A DNA stretch of 64,000 nt from Bradyrhizobium vignae (GCF_004114425.1 NZ_RDQF01000006.1:62001-126000), one strand, 5' to 3'; positions 1 to 9,130 are shown, counted from the first letter of the stretch. Made by a program: numbers and translations. The notes: generated by a model from the letters alone, not told the origin.

Positions 1-765
1 GAGGTTCAGGGCCAGGGCTATATTGCGCAGGCGCTCGACATCGCCGACGTGCTGGCGGTCGCCTATTTTCACGCGATGCGCTTTCGGCCCGAAGATCCCG
101 CCTGGGAGGAGCGCGACCGCTTCCTGCTCTCGAACGGACATTATGCGATCGCACTTTATGCGGCGCTGATCGAGGCCGGGATCATCCCCGAGGCGGAGCT
201 GGAAACCTACGGCTTCGACGAGAGCCGTCTGCCGATGTCGGGCATGGCCTCTTACACCCCGGGCATGGAGATGTCCGGCGGCTCGCTCGGCCTTGGGCTC
301 GGCATCGCCGTCGGAATGGCGCTCGGGTTGAAGCGCAAGAAATCCGCGGCGCGCATCTACACGCTGTTCTCGGACGGCGAGCTCGACGAGGGCTCCAAAT
401 GGGAGGCCATCATGTCGGCGGCCCATCACAAGCTCGACAATCTGATCGCAATCGTCGACGTCAATAATCAGCAGGCTGATGGTCCCTCCAAGCAGATGCT
501 CGGCTTCGAACCGCTGGTCGACAAGCTCGAAGCGTTCGGCTGGTTCGTGCAGCGCGTCGATGGCAATGATCTCGCCGCCGTGGTGGGTGCTTTCGATGCC
601 GCGATGGCACATGCCGAGCCGAAGCCCCGCATGATCGTCGCCGACACCTTGATGGGCAAGGGCGTTCCCTTCCTGGAGCAGCGTGAGAAGAATCATTTCA
701 TCCGCGTCGAGCCGCATGAATGGCAGCTCGCGCTGTCTGAACTGAACGCGGGAGAGCAGCCATGA
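1..765 (+). CDS. Transketolase, N-terminal (ThDP-binding) subunit, 5' partial
   Basis: This is the N-terminal half of a split transketolase, which transfers two-carbon ketol units using thiamine diphosphate in the cytoplasm. The frame is open from base 1, so the true start lies upstream of the window. The ThDP/Mg motif is visible as GDGELDEGSKWEA followed by NLIAIVDVNN, near residues 123-155 of the visible part. The stop overlaps the next ATG by four bases (ATGA), so the two subunits are translationally coupled. Two-gene transketolases are common in catabolic clusters of soil bacteria, and the TRAP transporter downstream suggests a role with an imported sugar or sugar acid. The substrate cannot be read from sequence. 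Confidence 0.9.
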   Translation, partial: EVQGQGYIAQALDIADVLAVAYFHAMRFRPEDPAWEERDRFLLSNGHYAIALYAALIEAGIIPEAELETYGFDESRLPMSGMASYTPGMEMSGGSLGLGLGIAVGMALGLKRKKSAARIYTLFSDGELDEGSKWEAIMSAAHHKLDNLIAIVDVNNQQADGPSKQMLGFEPLVDKLEAFGWFVQRVDGNDLAAVVGAFDAAMAHAEPKPRMIVADTLMGKGVPFLEQREKNHFIRVEPHEWQLALSELNAGEQP

Positions 766-1772
766 AATCCGCCGGATCGAGCTCTTCGGCCAAGCCGCGC
801 CTGACCACCTCTGCGATGATCGCTTCGATCGCGGCGGAAGGGCAGCGCACCAAGCCCGCTCCCTTCGGCCACGCGCTCGTCGAACTCGCCCGCAGCCGCG
901 AGGACGTGGTCGGCATGACCGCCGATCTCGGCAAATACACCGACCTGCACATCTTCGCGCAGGCCTTTCCCGATCGTTACTACCAGATGGGCATGGCCGA
1001 GCAGCTCCTGTTCGGCGCAGCCTCCGGACTCGCGGCCGAAGGCTTCATGCCATTCGCGACAACCTATGCGGTGTTCGCCTCGCGCCGGGCCTACGATTTC
1101 ATCCACCAGACCATCGCGGAAGAAGACCGCAACGTGAAGATCGCCTGCGCGCTGCCCGGCCTGACCTCGGGCTACGGACCGAGCCATCAGGCGGCCGAGG
1201 ACCTCGCGTTGTTCCGTGCGATGCCCAACATGACGGTGATTGATCCCTGCGATGCGCACGAGATCGAGCAGATCGTGCCGGCGGTCGCTGCTCATCGTGG
1301 ACCGGTCTATATGCGGCTGCTGCGCGGACAGGTGCCGCTGGTGCTCGACGAGTACAACTATCGCTTCGAGCTCGGCAAGGCCGCGCTGCTGCGCGATGGC
1401 GGCGACGTCCTCATCATCTCCTCGGGCATCATGACCATGCGCGCGCTGGAGGCGGCGCAGGCCTTGTCGGATGACCGCGTCAACGCGGCTGTCCTGCACG
1501 TGCCGACGATCAAGCCGCTCGACACCGAGGCGATCCTGCACGAGGCCGGCAGGCCCGGCCGCCTCGTCGTCGTCGCCGAGAACCACACCGTGATCGGCGG
1601 TCTCGGCGAGGCCGTGGCCTCGCTCCTGATGCGTTCGGGCGTTCATCCGGCATTCCGCCAGATCGGACTTCCGGACGAGTTTCTCGCCGCCGGCGCGCTG
1701 CCGACGCTGCATGATCGCTACGGCATCTCGACCGCCGAAGTGACGCGGCAGATCAAGGAGTGGCTGCGCTAG
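762..1772 (+). CDS. Transketolase, C-terminal subunit
   Basis: The 336-residue protein supplies the pyrimidine-binding and C-terminal domains that complete the transketolase encoded just upstream. It matches the layout of split transketolase or DXS-like beta subunits: a first domain with GMTADLGKYTD and GMAEQLLFGAASGLA, then a C-terminal domain with VVVAENHTVIGGLGEAV. The ATG overlaps the upstream stop by four bases and has a GGGAGAG ribosome-binding site inside the upstream gene. It is followed by a 163-bp gap before the TRAP genes, in which I saw no clear terminator, so cotranscription is possible. The family call is firm; the pathway is inferred. Confidence 0.9.
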   Translation: MKSAGSSSSAKPRLTTSAMIASIAAEGQRTKPAPFGHALVELARSREDVVGMTADLGKYTDLHIFAQAFPDRYYQMGMAEQLLFGAASGLAAEGFMPFATTYAVFASRRAYDFIHQTIAEEDRNVKIACALPGLTSGYGPSHQAAEDLALFRAMPNMTVIDPCDAHEIEQIVPAVAAHRGPVYMRLLRGQVPLVLDEYNYRFELGKAALLRDGGDVLIISSGIMTMRALEAAQALSDDRVNAAVLHVPTIKPLDTEAILHEAGRPGRLVVVAENHTVIGGLGEAVASLLMRSGVHPAFRQIGLPDEFLAAGALPTLHDRYGISTAEVTRQIKEWLR

Positions 1773-1935
1773 CCCGCAGCCACCGTTCACCATCGACCAG
1801 GCCAACATGCTTCGCAGCGCTGCTGTGGAGAGGGACAGCTGCCGTCCAATGCCGGTGCACCGAGGGCCGGCCGGCAGCCACGGCAGTGGCGAAAGCCATC
1901 GCTGCAGAACAATCCAAGCTCAACAGGAGGAATAG

Positions 1936-2961
1936 ATGATTCCGCGGAAACCAATCACCCTCACCCGTCGCAAGCTGCTCCTCGCCGGCGCGGCCGTGCC
2001 GTTGTGCGCCATTCTCACGCGTCCCGCTTCGGCCGCCGAATTCACCTACAAGCTCGCGACCGGTCAGGATCCGACGCATCCCGTCAATATCCGCGCCAAG
2101 GAAGCTGCCGACCGCATTCGCGAGGCAACGAGCGGCCGGCTCGAGATCAATCTGTTCCCGGCCAACCAGCTCGGCTCCGATACCGACCTGCTCACCCAGG
2201 TCCGCAACGGTGGCGTCGAGTTCTTCAACCTGTCGTCGCTGATCCTGGCGACGCTGGTCCCGGCCGCGGGCATCGTCAATCTCGGTTTTCTCTTCACCAG
2301 CTATGATGCGGTCTGGAAGGCGATGGATGGCGAGCTCGGCGCCTACATCCGCGCGCAGATCGCGAGGACGCCGATCATGGCGGTATCGAGCCCCTGGGAT
2401 AACGGCTTCCGCCACGTCACCTCGTCCGGCCGCGAGATCAGGACGCCCGAGGACCTCAAGAACTTCAAGCTGCGCGTGCCGGCCGCCCCCAATCTGACAT
2501 CGCTGTTCCAGGCGCTCGGGGCCGGTCCCGCGCCGATCAACTTCAACGAGGTCTACTCCGCGCTCCAGACCAAAGTGGTCGACGGTCAGGAAAACCCCCT
2601 GCCGATCATCGCGACCGCCCGGCTCTACGAGGTGCAGAAAACCTGCTCCCTGACCGGGCATGTCTGGGACAATTACTGGATCCTCGGCAACAAGCGTGCC
2701 TTCGAGAAGCTGCCCAAGGACGTGCAGGCGATCGTGACGCGCGAGTTCGACCGTTCGGCCAAAGACGAGCGCGCCGATATCGCGAAGCTGAGCGAATCGC
2801 TGCGCGCGGACCTCACCGCCAAGGGCATGCAGTTCATCGAAGTCGACCGTGGTGCGTTCCGGCAGGCACTCGCCAAGACGAGCTTCTACTCCGATTGGAA
2901 GGGCAAGTTCGGCGAGGAGGCTTGGGCGCAACTCGAGAAGGCGGCGGGCAAGCTGTCATGA
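1936..2961 (+). CDS. TRAP transporter substrate-binding protein, DctP family
   Basis: This is the periplasmic solute-binding protein of a TRAP transporter, 341 residues. It begins with a probable Tat-type signal (TRRKLLLAG, residues about 12-20) and an AxA-like cleavage region near residue 34. The body shows DctP features such as FPANQLGSDTDLLTQV and the conserved arginine region in LKNFKLRVPAAP. A strong AGGAGG ribosome-binding site lies six bases before the ATG. The stop overlaps the start of the permease gene (ATGA). The ligand is unknown; DctP proteins usually bind carboxylates or sugar acids. Confidence 0.92.
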   Translation: MIPRKPITLTRRKLLLAGAAVPLCAILTRPASAAEFTYKLATGQDPTHPVNIRAKEAADRIREATSGRLEINLFPANQLGSDTDLLTQVRNGGVEFFNLSSLILATLVPAAGIVNLGFLFTSYDAVWKAMDGELGAYIRAQIARTPIMAVSSPWDNGFRHVTSSGREIRTPEDLKNFKLRVPAAPNLTSLFQALGAGPAPINFNEVYSALQTKVVDGQENPLPIIATARLYEVQKTCSLTGHVWDNYWILGNKRAFEKLPKDVQAIVTREFDRSAKDERADIAKLSESLRADLTAKGMQFIEVDRGAFRQALAKTSFYSDWKGKFGEEAWAQLEKAAGKLS

Positions 2962-4850
2962 CGGCGCGCAACCATACGCCGAGCATCGACGAAGGCGCCG
3001 CTGTCGCGGAACCTCAATCCGGTGTGCGCCTATGGGCCGTCAGGGCCAACAAGGCGCTTGGTCATGTGGTTGCGATCCCGGCTGCACTGCTGGTGCTGGC
3101 CGAGATCGTCGTGCTGTCGGCCGGCATCGTCGGACGATATGTGTTTCACGCCCCGATCATCTGGGCGGACGAGCTCGCCGGCATCTTGTTCCTGTGGCTC
3201 GCCATGCTGGGATCGGTGATCGCGTTCCAGCGCGGTGAGCACATGCGGATGACGGCCATCATCGGCATGCTCAGTCCCGACGCACGCGCATTCCTGGACG
3301 TCGTTGCCGCCGCGGCATCACTGGCGTTCCTGCTGCTGGTGATCCACCCGGCTTACGAATTCGCGGCCGACGAGGTGTTCGTCACCACGCCGGCGCTCGA
3401 GATCGTCAACAGCTGGCGGGCGGCGGCGTTACCCGTCGGAATCGGATTGATGCTGATCGCGGCTGTCCTGCGGCTCGTCCGCATCTCGGGCTTGCGCAGC
3501 CTGCTCGCAGCCGTCGCGCTCGTCGCCGGCATCATCGCCGCGCTCGTTCTCGTCGCACCGGTGCTCAAGCCGCTCGGCAACCTGAACCTGCTGATCTTCT
3601 TCGTGGTCATCGTCGGCGCCATGGTGCTGGCGGCGGTGCCGATCGCGTTCGCCTTTGGACTTGCGACCGTCGGCTATCTCGCGCTGACGACGAACACGCC
3701 CGATGTCGTCATCATCGGACGCATGGACGAAGGCATGAGCCATCTGATCCTGCTTGCGGTGCCGCTCTTCGTGTTCCTCGGCCTGCTGATCGAAATGACC
3801 GGCATGGCGCGCGCCATGGTCGGCTTCCTCGCCAGCCTGCTCGGGCACGTGCGCGGCGGTCTGCATTACGTGCTGGTCGGAGCGATGTATCTGGTGTCGG
3901 GCATCTCGGGCTCGAAGGCGGCGGACATGGCCGCCGTGGCGCCCGTGTTGTTTCCCGAGATCACCAAGCGCGGCGCCAAGCCCGGCGATCTCGTCGCGCT
4001 GCTCGCGGCAACCGGCGCCCAGACCGAGACCATTCCGCCGTCGCTGGTGCTGATCACCATCGGCTCGGTCACTGGGGTGTCGATCGCCGCCCTGTTCACC
4101 GGCGGCCTGCTGCCCGGCATCGTGCTCGCCATCGGCCTCTGCACCGTGGTGTGGTGGCGATACCGGGGCGAGGACCTGTCGCATGTGAAGCGGGCGACGT
4201 GGAGGGAGATCGGCCGCGCCTTCGTCATCGCCATTCCGGCGATGGCACTGCCCTTCGTCATCCGCGCCGCGGTGGTCGAGGGCGTCGCGACCGCGACCGA
4301 GGTGTCGACGATCGGAATCGTCTACGCGGTTCTCACCGGACTGCTGATCTATCGTCAGTTCTCCTGGCGCCGGCTCTATCCGATGCTGGTGGAGACCGCG
4401 TCGCTATCCGGCGCGATCCTGTTGATCATCGGCGCCGCGACCGGGATGGCGTGGGCGCTGACGCAATCGGGCTTTTCGGCCTCGCTCGCAAAGTTCATGA
4501 CGGCGCTGCCGGGCGGAACACCTGTCTTCCTCGGTGTGACCATCCTCGCCTTCGTCATTCTCGGCAGCGTGCTCGAGGGCATCCCGGCCATCGTGCTGTT
4601 CGGGCCGCTGCTGTTTCCGATCGCCCGCCAGGTCGGCGTGCATGAGGTGCACTACGCCATGGTCGTCGTGCTCGCCATGGGCATCGGCCTGTTCGCACCG
4701 CCGTTCGGCGTCGGCTATTACGCGGCCTGCGCCATCAGCCGCATCAGTCCCGACGAGGGCATCAAGCCGATCGTCGGCTATATCGTCGCCTTGCTGATCG
4801 GCACGCTGATCGTCGCGGCGATCCCGTGGATCTCGACCGGTTTCCTGTGA
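2958..4850 (+). CDS. TRAP transporter fused permease, DctQ-DctM
   Basis: This is the membrane part of the TRAP transporter, with the small DctQ-like subunit (residues about 20-190, four membrane helices) fused to the large DctM subunit (about 195-625, many helices). The Na+-driven carrier works with the binding protein encoded just upstream. I chose the ATG at 2958, which overlaps the dctP stop, giving 630 residues; an earlier in-frame start would lie inside dctP. DctM-type features include LILLAVPLFVFLGLLIE, GISGSKAADMAAVAPVLFPE and GLFAPPFGVGYY. Fused QM permeases are common. The gene converges with the AA_synth gene 20 bp downstream. Confidence 0.92.
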   Translation: MTARNHTPSIDEGAAVAEPQSGVRLWAVRANKALGHVVAIPAALLVLAEIVVLSAGIVGRYVFHAPIIWADELAGILFLWLAMLGSVIAFQRGEHMRMTAIIGMLSPDARAFLDVVAAAASLAFLLLVIHPAYEFAADEVFVTTPALEIVNSWRAAALPVGIGLMLIAAVLRLVRISGLRSLLAAVALVAGIIAALVLVAPVLKPLGNLNLLIFFVVIVGAMVLAAVPIAFAFGLATVGYLALTTNTPDVVIIGRMDEGMSHLILLAVPLFVFLGLLIEMTGMARAMVGFLASLLGHVRGGLHYVLVGAMYLVSGISGSKAADMAAVAPVLFPEITKRGAKPGDLVALLAATGAQTETIPPSLVLITIGSVTGVSIAALFTGGLLPGIVLAIGLCTVVWWRYRGEDLSHVKRATWREIGRAFVIAIPAMALPFVIRAAVVEGVATATEVSTIGIVYAVLTGLLIYRQFSWRRLYPMLVETASLSGAILLIIGAATGMAWALTQSGFSASLAKFMTALPGGTPVFLGVTILAFVILGSVLEGIPAIVLFGPLLFPIARQVGVHEVHYAMVVVLAMGIGLFAPPFGVGYYAACAISRISPDEGIKPIVGYIVALLIGTLIVAAIPWISTGFL

Positions 4851-4856
4851 GGCGGA

Positions 4857-4884
4857 GACGGGCGGCGCGTCAGCGCTGCCCGTC
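4857..4884. terminator. GC-rich hairpin between convergent genes
   Basis: GACGGGC at 4857-4863 pairs with GCCCGTC at 4878-4884, with further GCGC pairing inside the loop. It sits between the stops of two convergent genes and overlaps the last codons of the minus-strand gene. There is no uridine tract, so intrinsic termination is only a guess. Confidence 0.35.
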
Positions 4885-5448
4885 GTGCACGGAAATCTCC
4901 GACGCCTTGAGGCCGCCGATGCGGGCGTGGGGGCGGCCGCCGGTCGCCATCACGAGGCCGAAAGCGATCTCGTCACGCCGTGGTGCATCCCACAGCGTCA
5001 TCTCGGCGGTGCCGAAATGGCTGCGGACATAGGCGGCATGGATGTGACCGAGCGGCACCATCAGGCGCGTGCCTGCGCCGCCGATGGTCTTCGCCGCCGG
5101 CACGATCGCCTTGGGCTGTCCCAGCACTTCGCGCATGCCGTGGCCGCCGGCTTCGTGCCAGACGGCGCCGTGCTCGAGCTCGCCGTCCTCGCCGACGATA
5201 ATGACCTTGCCATAGGCTTCGATGCGCTGGGCGCCGCCGAGCTGCGCGATCAGCCCGGATGCGAGCTCGCGTCCGAGCTCACGCAAGGACGCCTGGAACG
5301 GCATCAGATCAGGCTCATAGTGACCAGCGAAGGGATTGCGAACGACTGCTATGGCCGTCCCGACCAGCAGCGGCTTCTCCAGCCGCGGGCCGCGCTCGTG
5401 CCAGACGGTCTCGACGCTGAGCGCGGTCTTGCGAGTGTCGTGGGACAT
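4870..5448 (-). CDS. Amino acid synthesis (AA_synth, DUF1185) family protein
   Basis: The 192-residue protein looks like the AA_synth/DUF1185 family, whose members are linked in the literature to amino acid metabolism but lack a settled reaction. Recognisable stretches are VVRNPFAGHYEPDL, ELEHGAVWHEAGGHGMRE and VPLGHIHAAYVRSHF. I start it at the ATG at 5448 because residues upstream in the frame are arginine-rich out-of-frame translation of the neighbour. It lies eight bases downstream of the FAH-family gene on the same strand, so the two are surely one operon under the GntR regulator. Its role in the cluster is unknown. Confidence 0.82.
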   Translation of the reverse strand: MSHDTRKTALSVETVWHERGPRLEKPLLVGTAIAVVRNPFAGHYEPDLMPFQASLRELGRELASGLIAQLGGAQRIEAYGKVIIVGEDGELEHGAVWHEAGGHGMREVLGQPKAIVPAAKTIGGAGTRLMVPLGHIHAAYVRSHFGTAEMTLWDAPRRDEIAFGLVMATGGRPHARIGGLKASEISVHDGQR

Positions 5449-5456
5449 GCCGCGTC

Positions 5457-6320
5457 TTATGCCTCGTCCACGACGGGATTGCGGAGCACGCCGATGTTCT
5501 CGATCTCGACCTCGACCACGTCGCCGGGCTTGAGGAAGATCGGCGGTTTGCGGGTGAAGCCGACGCCGGCGGGCGTGCCGGTGGCGATGACGTCGCCGGG
5601 CACGAGGTCGAAGATGGTCGAGCAATATTCGATCAGCCGCGGGATCGAGAAGATCAGCATCGAGGTGTCGGAGGACTGCACGGTCGCGCCGTTGACGCGG
5701 GTCTCCAGCTTCAGCTTGGTGGGATCGCCGATCTCGTCAGGAGTAACCAGCCACGGCCCGAACGGGCCGGTGCCGACGAAGTTCTTGCCCGAGGCGATCT
5801 GCTGCGCGTGGCGCTGCCAGTCGCGCACGCTGACGTCGTTGTAGATCGAGTAGCCCGCGACGTGATTCCAGGCGTCGGCCTGGCTGATGTGGCGGCCACC
5901 CTTGCCAATGACGACGGCGAGCTCGCCCTCCCAGTCGAAATTGTCGGAGACCTTGGGCCGGATCACCGGCGCGTTGTGCGCGACCTGCGAGCGCCAGACC
6001 CGCAGGAAGATCGGCGGAAACTCGGTGATCTCGCGCTTCATGCCGAACGCCACCGCCTCATTGTGGTGGTCGAGATAGTTGCGCACCGCGCAGACGATCT
6101 TCTCCGGCCGCGGGATCACCGGCAGGTATTTGATATCGCCGAGCGCGAGGGTCGGCTTGTGCCCGGCGACGATGGCCGCACGGCGTGCGTAGTCGTCGCT
6201 GCCAAGGAAGTCGGCGAGCGTGGGGTACTGGGGCAGGGCGCGGCTGAGATCCACCACGCCATTTTCGACAACGGCGCCCCAGCTTTCCCGATTTCCGTCC
6301 AAGAACGACAGCAGCTTCAT
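5457..6320 (-). CDS. Fumarylacetoacetate hydrolase (FAH) family protein
   Basis: The 287-residue protein has the FAH-family fold used by acylpyruvases, 2-oxo-hepta-diene-dioate isomerases and ketodeoxy sugar-acid hydrolases. An N-terminal cap (residues 1-70) precedes a catalytic domain with metal-ligand acidic residues in FDWEGELAVVIGKGG and YSIYNDVSVRDWQ, and the signature GDVIATGTPAGVGF. It follows the GntR gene after a 93-bp gap that holds a 12-bp palindrome, and it precedes the AA_synth gene. The natural substrate is probably a beta-diketo or oxo acid, but sequence alone does not choose among them. Confidence 0.9.
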   Translation of the reverse strand: MKLLSFLDGNRESWGAVVENGVVDLSRALPQYPTLADFLGSDDYARRAAIVAGHKPTLALGDIKYLPVIPRPEKIVCAVRNYLDHHNEAVAFGMKREITEFPPIFLRVWRSQVAHNAPVIRPKVSDNFDWEGELAVVIGKGGRHISQADAWNHVAGYSIYNDVSVRDWQRHAQQIASGKNFVGTGPFGPWLVTPDEIGDPTKLKLETRVNGATVQSSDTSMLIFSIPRLIEYCSTIFDLVPGDVIATGTPAGVGFTRKPPIFLKPGDVVEVEIENIGVLRNPVVDEA

Positions 6321-6359
6321 GGTTCCGTCCCAAGGTTTTGATTTTCGATGAGACGCATT

Positions 6360-6371
6360 ATTTTCGAAAAT
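6360..6371. promoter_or_regulatory. Candidate GntR operator (copy 1)
   Basis: ATTTTCGAAAAT is a perfect 12-bp palindrome, 40 bp upstream of the FAH-family start. An identical copy lies at 7190-7201 upstream of the oxidoreductase, and a partial copy (GATTTTCGATG) lies at 6340-6350. Such AT-rich palindromes fit a FadR-subfamily GntR operator; the regulator gene lies between the two copies. Confidence 0.6.
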
Positions 6372-6413
6372 TATCCGCGACGCAAGCCCGGAGCGCGGAA
6401 ATGCTACCCGCCC

Positions 6414-7115
6414 CTATTCGGCGTCGAGCAGATGGCCGGCGTACGTCGCGACGTTGTCGGAGGTCGAGCGGATATGCGCCTCGATCAATTGCACGGCGAG
6501 ATCGGCATTGCGCGAGATCGCGGCCTGCATGATGGCCTGGTGCTCGCCGGCCTTGTCGCGCGGGCGAGGCCGGAAATTGGCCGAGAGGTGCCGGTAGCGC
6601 TCGGCGCGATCGAACAGCTCGGCGCGAATGGCGAGCAGCGTCGCCGAGCCGCAGGCGGAGACCAGCGCCTGATGGAACTGGCGATGGGCGATCTTCCATT
6701 CGGGATCGCGCAAGGGATGTTCGGGATCGCGCTGCTCGATCCGCTTCAGGCGATGCAGCGTCGAGATGACAGCGATTTCCCAGTCATCGTCGCCGCGCTC
6801 GATCGAGCGGCGGATCAATTCCACCTCGATCAGGACGCGGGCATCGGTGACCTCCACCAGATCCTGGCGGCTGACCGGCGCGACGCGGAAACCGCGCTGC
6901 TCCTGGGCGTCAACCAGGCCTTCGGCGGCCAGCGCCGTCAGCGCCTCACGCAGCGTCGTAAAGCTCGCGCCAAAGCGTTCGCGCAGCACGTCGAAGCGCA
7001 GCGGCTCGCCCGGCGCGAGGCCGCAGGCGATGATCTCCTCGCGCAGCCGATGGGTGATGTCGGCGGCGATGGTCTTGCCGAATTCCTTGCGGGGGCGAAT
7101 GGCGCTGTCGGGCAT
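6414..7115 (-). CDS. GntR-family transcriptional regulator (FadR/FCD type)
   Basis: The 233-residue regulator has an N-terminal winged helix-turn-helix (IIACGLAPGEPLRFDVLRE, then TLREALTALAAEGLV, residues about 15-75). A C-terminal all-helical FCD ligand domain follows (about 85-225) with the ligand-pocket region HRQFHQALVSACGS and a later histidine in GEHQAIMQAAISR. The ATG at 7115 is preferred; the same frame stays open for hundreds of bases upstream, but that part is antisense of the oxidoreductase gene. It probably represses both its own FAH/AA_synth operon and the divergent oxidoreductase operon through the paired palindromes. Confidence 0.9.
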   Translation of the reverse strand: MPDSAIRPRKEFGKTIAADITHRLREEIIACGLAPGEPLRFDVLRERFGASFTTLREALTALAAEGLVDAQEQRGFRVAPVSRQDLVEVTDARVLIEVELIRRSIERGDDDWEIAVISTLHRLKRIEQRDPEHPLRDPEWKIAHRQFHQALVSACGSATLLAIRAELFDRAERYRHLSANFRPRPRDKAGEHQAIMQAAISRNADLAVQLIEAHIRSTSDNVATYAGHLLDAE

Positions 7116-7189
7116 GGGCCTGCCAATGAATCGATGGCTCAAGATGCCGCGGCAACGACCATCTTGCAATAATTTTCGTAAACGGTATG

Positions 7190-7201
7190 ATTTTCGAAAA
7201 T
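7190..7201. promoter_or_regulatory. Candidate GntR operator (copy 2)
   Basis: A second exact ATTTTCGAAAAT palindrome lies 22 bp before the oxidoreductase ATG, in the divergent intergenic region. A degenerate half (AATTTTCGTAAAC) lies at 7171-7183. Its position would block the rightward promoter and could also touch the leftward GntR promoter. Confidence 0.6.
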
Positions 7202-7223
7202 ATGATCTGGGGAGCATAAACAA

Positions 7224-8216
7224 ATGAGGGCAGTGCTGGTGCGTCAGCCGGGCGGGCCGGATGCACTTGAGGTGGTCGAGCTTCCAGTGCCCGTGCCGGG
7301 CGCAGGCCAGGTGCAGATCCGGGCCGAGGCGTTCGGGGTCGGGCAGCCCGACGCGCTGATCCGGCGCGGCGTCTACAAATGGATGCCGCCATTGCCGGCC
7401 AATCCCGGCAACGACGTCGCCGGCCGCATTTCTGCCCTCGGCCGTGATGTCGAGGGCTTTGCGATCGGCCAGAAGGTACTGCTGAGCGCGCGCGACCTGT
7501 CTCAGCGCGGCGGCTGCTACGCCGATTATGTGGTCGCACCCGCAGATGCCATCCACCCGCTGCCCGACCATGTCGATCTGCAAGCCGCCGTGTGCCTGTC
7601 GAACTACCAGGTCGCCTACGCGCTGCTGCACGAGTGCCGCCATCCGCGCGCGCCCAAAAGCGTGCTGGTGATCGGGGCTGCCGGCGGCGTCGGCACCGCG
7701 CTTGTGCAACTGGCAAAGCTCGCGGAGATGACCGTGATCGGTACGGTCTCGACCGAGGAGAAGGCCGCGTTCGCGAAGGCGAACGGCGCCGATCACATCG
7801 TCTTCTACCGCAGCGAGGATGTGGTGGCGCGGACGCGCGAATTGACGAAAGGCGAGGGCGTCGGCCTCGTGCTCGATCATGTCTGTGGGCCGGAGTTCAC
7901 CGCCTATCTCGGCGCGCTCGGCAAATGGGGCACGCTGCTGTCGTACAATGCCTTCGCCGGATTGCCGGAAGAGAATCTGATGGCGGCGATGCGCAACCAT
8001 CTCGACATCTGTCCGGCCGTGCGCTGCTTCTCCTTCCACATCTACGACCATGATCGCGACGGCCGCCGCGCCCTGATGCGCAGCGTGATCGAGGCGCTGA
8101 GCCGCAATGCGATCAAGCCGGCGATCTCGGCGGTGCTGAAGCTCGACGAGGTCAGGAAGGCGCATACGCTGCTGGAGCAGGGCTCCGCGCTCGGCAAGAT
8201 CATCATGACGCCATGA
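7224..8216 (+). CDS. Zinc-type alcohol dehydrogenase-like / quinone oxidoreductase family protein
   Basis: The 330-residue MDR-superfamily enzyme has an N-terminal GroES-like domain (PGNDVAGRISALG) and a Rossmann domain with the nucleotide motif VIGAAGGVGTALVQLAK around residues 151-167. The catalytic zinc ligands of true alcohol dehydrogenases are not evident, so NAD(P)H:quinone or enoyl reductase activity is more likely. It is divergent from the GntR gene and its stop overlaps the region where the VOC gene begins, suggesting a two-gene or longer operon. The substrate is unknown. Confidence 0.88.
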   Translation: MRAVLVRQPGGPDALEVVELPVPVPGAGQVQIRAEAFGVGQPDALIRRGVYKWMPPLPANPGNDVAGRISALGRDVEGFAIGQKVLLSARDLSQRGGCYADYVVAPADAIHPLPDHVDLQAAVCLSNYQVAYALLHECRHPRAPKSVLVIGAAGGVGTALVQLAKLAEMTVIGTVSTEEKAAFAKANGADHIVFYRSEDVVARTRELTKGEGVGLVLDHVCGPEFTAYLGALGKWGTLLSYNAFAGLPEENLMAAMRNHLDICPAVRCFSFHIYDHDRDGRRALMRSVIEALSRNAIKPAISAVLKLDEVRKAHTLLEQGSALGKIIMTP

Positions 8217-8227
8217 GGGGGTGGACG

Positions 8228-9130
8228 ATGACACAAGCGCCCATTGCACGCTTTACCCGGTTGCGGCACGCGACCTTCACCTCGCCCGATCCGGAGCGGC
8301 TGCTCGACTATTACCGCGTCGTGATCGGTCTCGGCCTCGTCGCCCGTGATGGTGGCCGCCTATTCCTCGCCAACGAGTCCGAGCAGCTCTCGCTGGTGAT
8401 CGAGCGAGGGGACGCCGCGCTGCAGAGCATCGCCTTCGAGATATCCCCCGATGTCCAGATCGAGGCGCTGGGCGCAGCGCTGAAGCAGGCCGGCTTGCGG
8501 CCCGAGCTTCACAGCGATCCCCTGCCTGGCGTGTCCCGGCTGCTGTCCTTCAGCGACCCCGAGGGAACGCGCTTCGAATTGATCCAGGGCTGGACGCCGA
8601 CGCCCGCGCAGGAGCGGATCGGCGGGCTCGCCGTCGCCAAGCTCGGCCATGTCGCGCTGCGCACGCCCGATCCGCAAGCCGCTTCGGAGTTTTATGCGAA
8701 CGTGATGGGCCTGCGGGTCTCAGACTGGATCGAGGACCGCTTCGTCTTCATGCGCAGCGGCTTCGAGCACCACACGCTCAACTTCGCTCGCGCGCCCGTG
8801 CGCAACCTGCATCATTTCGCCTTCGAGCTACGGGGCCCGGACCACATGCATCGCGCCTGCGATCATCTCGCGCGGCACAAGCTGCCCGTGCTCTGGGGCC
8901 CGGTTCGTCACGGCCCCGGCCACAACACCGCGATCTACCACCGCAATCCCGACGGCCATCTGGTCGAACTGTTCTGCGATCTCGACCGCATGACCGACGA
9001 GGCGCTCGGCTATTTCGAGCCGCGCCCGTGGCACCGCGATCGTCCGCAGCGGCCAAAAGTCTGGGTCGGCCTGCCGCGCGACGTCTGGGGCATGGCGCCT
9101 TCGCCGGAATGTACGGAGTTCGCGCGCTAG
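8228..9130 (+). CDS. VOC-superfamily protein, extradiol dioxygenase-like
   Basis: This is a two-module vicinal oxygen chelate protein of 300 residues. Module one begins RLRHATFTSPDPERLLDYY; module two begins KLGHVALRTPDPQAASEFY. The second module shows the expected metal triad: His in LGHVAL, His in NLHHFAFEL and Glu in HLVELFCDLD, as in class I extradiol dioxygenases. I chose ATG 8228 because GAGGGGG lies six bases upstream; an ATG at 8213 overlaps the previous stop and would add five residues. The context suggests ring cleavage or isomerisation of a diol or enol intermediate, which is inference. Confidence 0.85.
   Translation: MTQAPIARFTRLRHATFTSPDPERLLDYYRVVIGLGLVARDGGRLFLANESEQLSLVIERGDAALQSIAFEISPDVQIEALGAALKQAGLRPELHSDPLPGVSRLLSFSDPEGTRFELIQGWTPTPAQERIGGLAVAKLGHVALRTPDPQAASEFYANVMGLRVSDWIEDRFVFMRSGFEHHTLNFARAPVRNLHHFAFELRGPDHMHRACDHLARHKLPVLWGPVRHGPGHNTAIYHRNPDGHLVELFCDLDRMTDEALGYFEPRPWHRDRPQRPKVWVGLPRDVWGMAPSPECTEFAR

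Noticed and set aside
7116..8249. Long N-terminal extension of the GntR reading frame
   Set aside because: The added part is antisense to the oxidoreductase gene, and the HTH starts right after the ATG at 7115.
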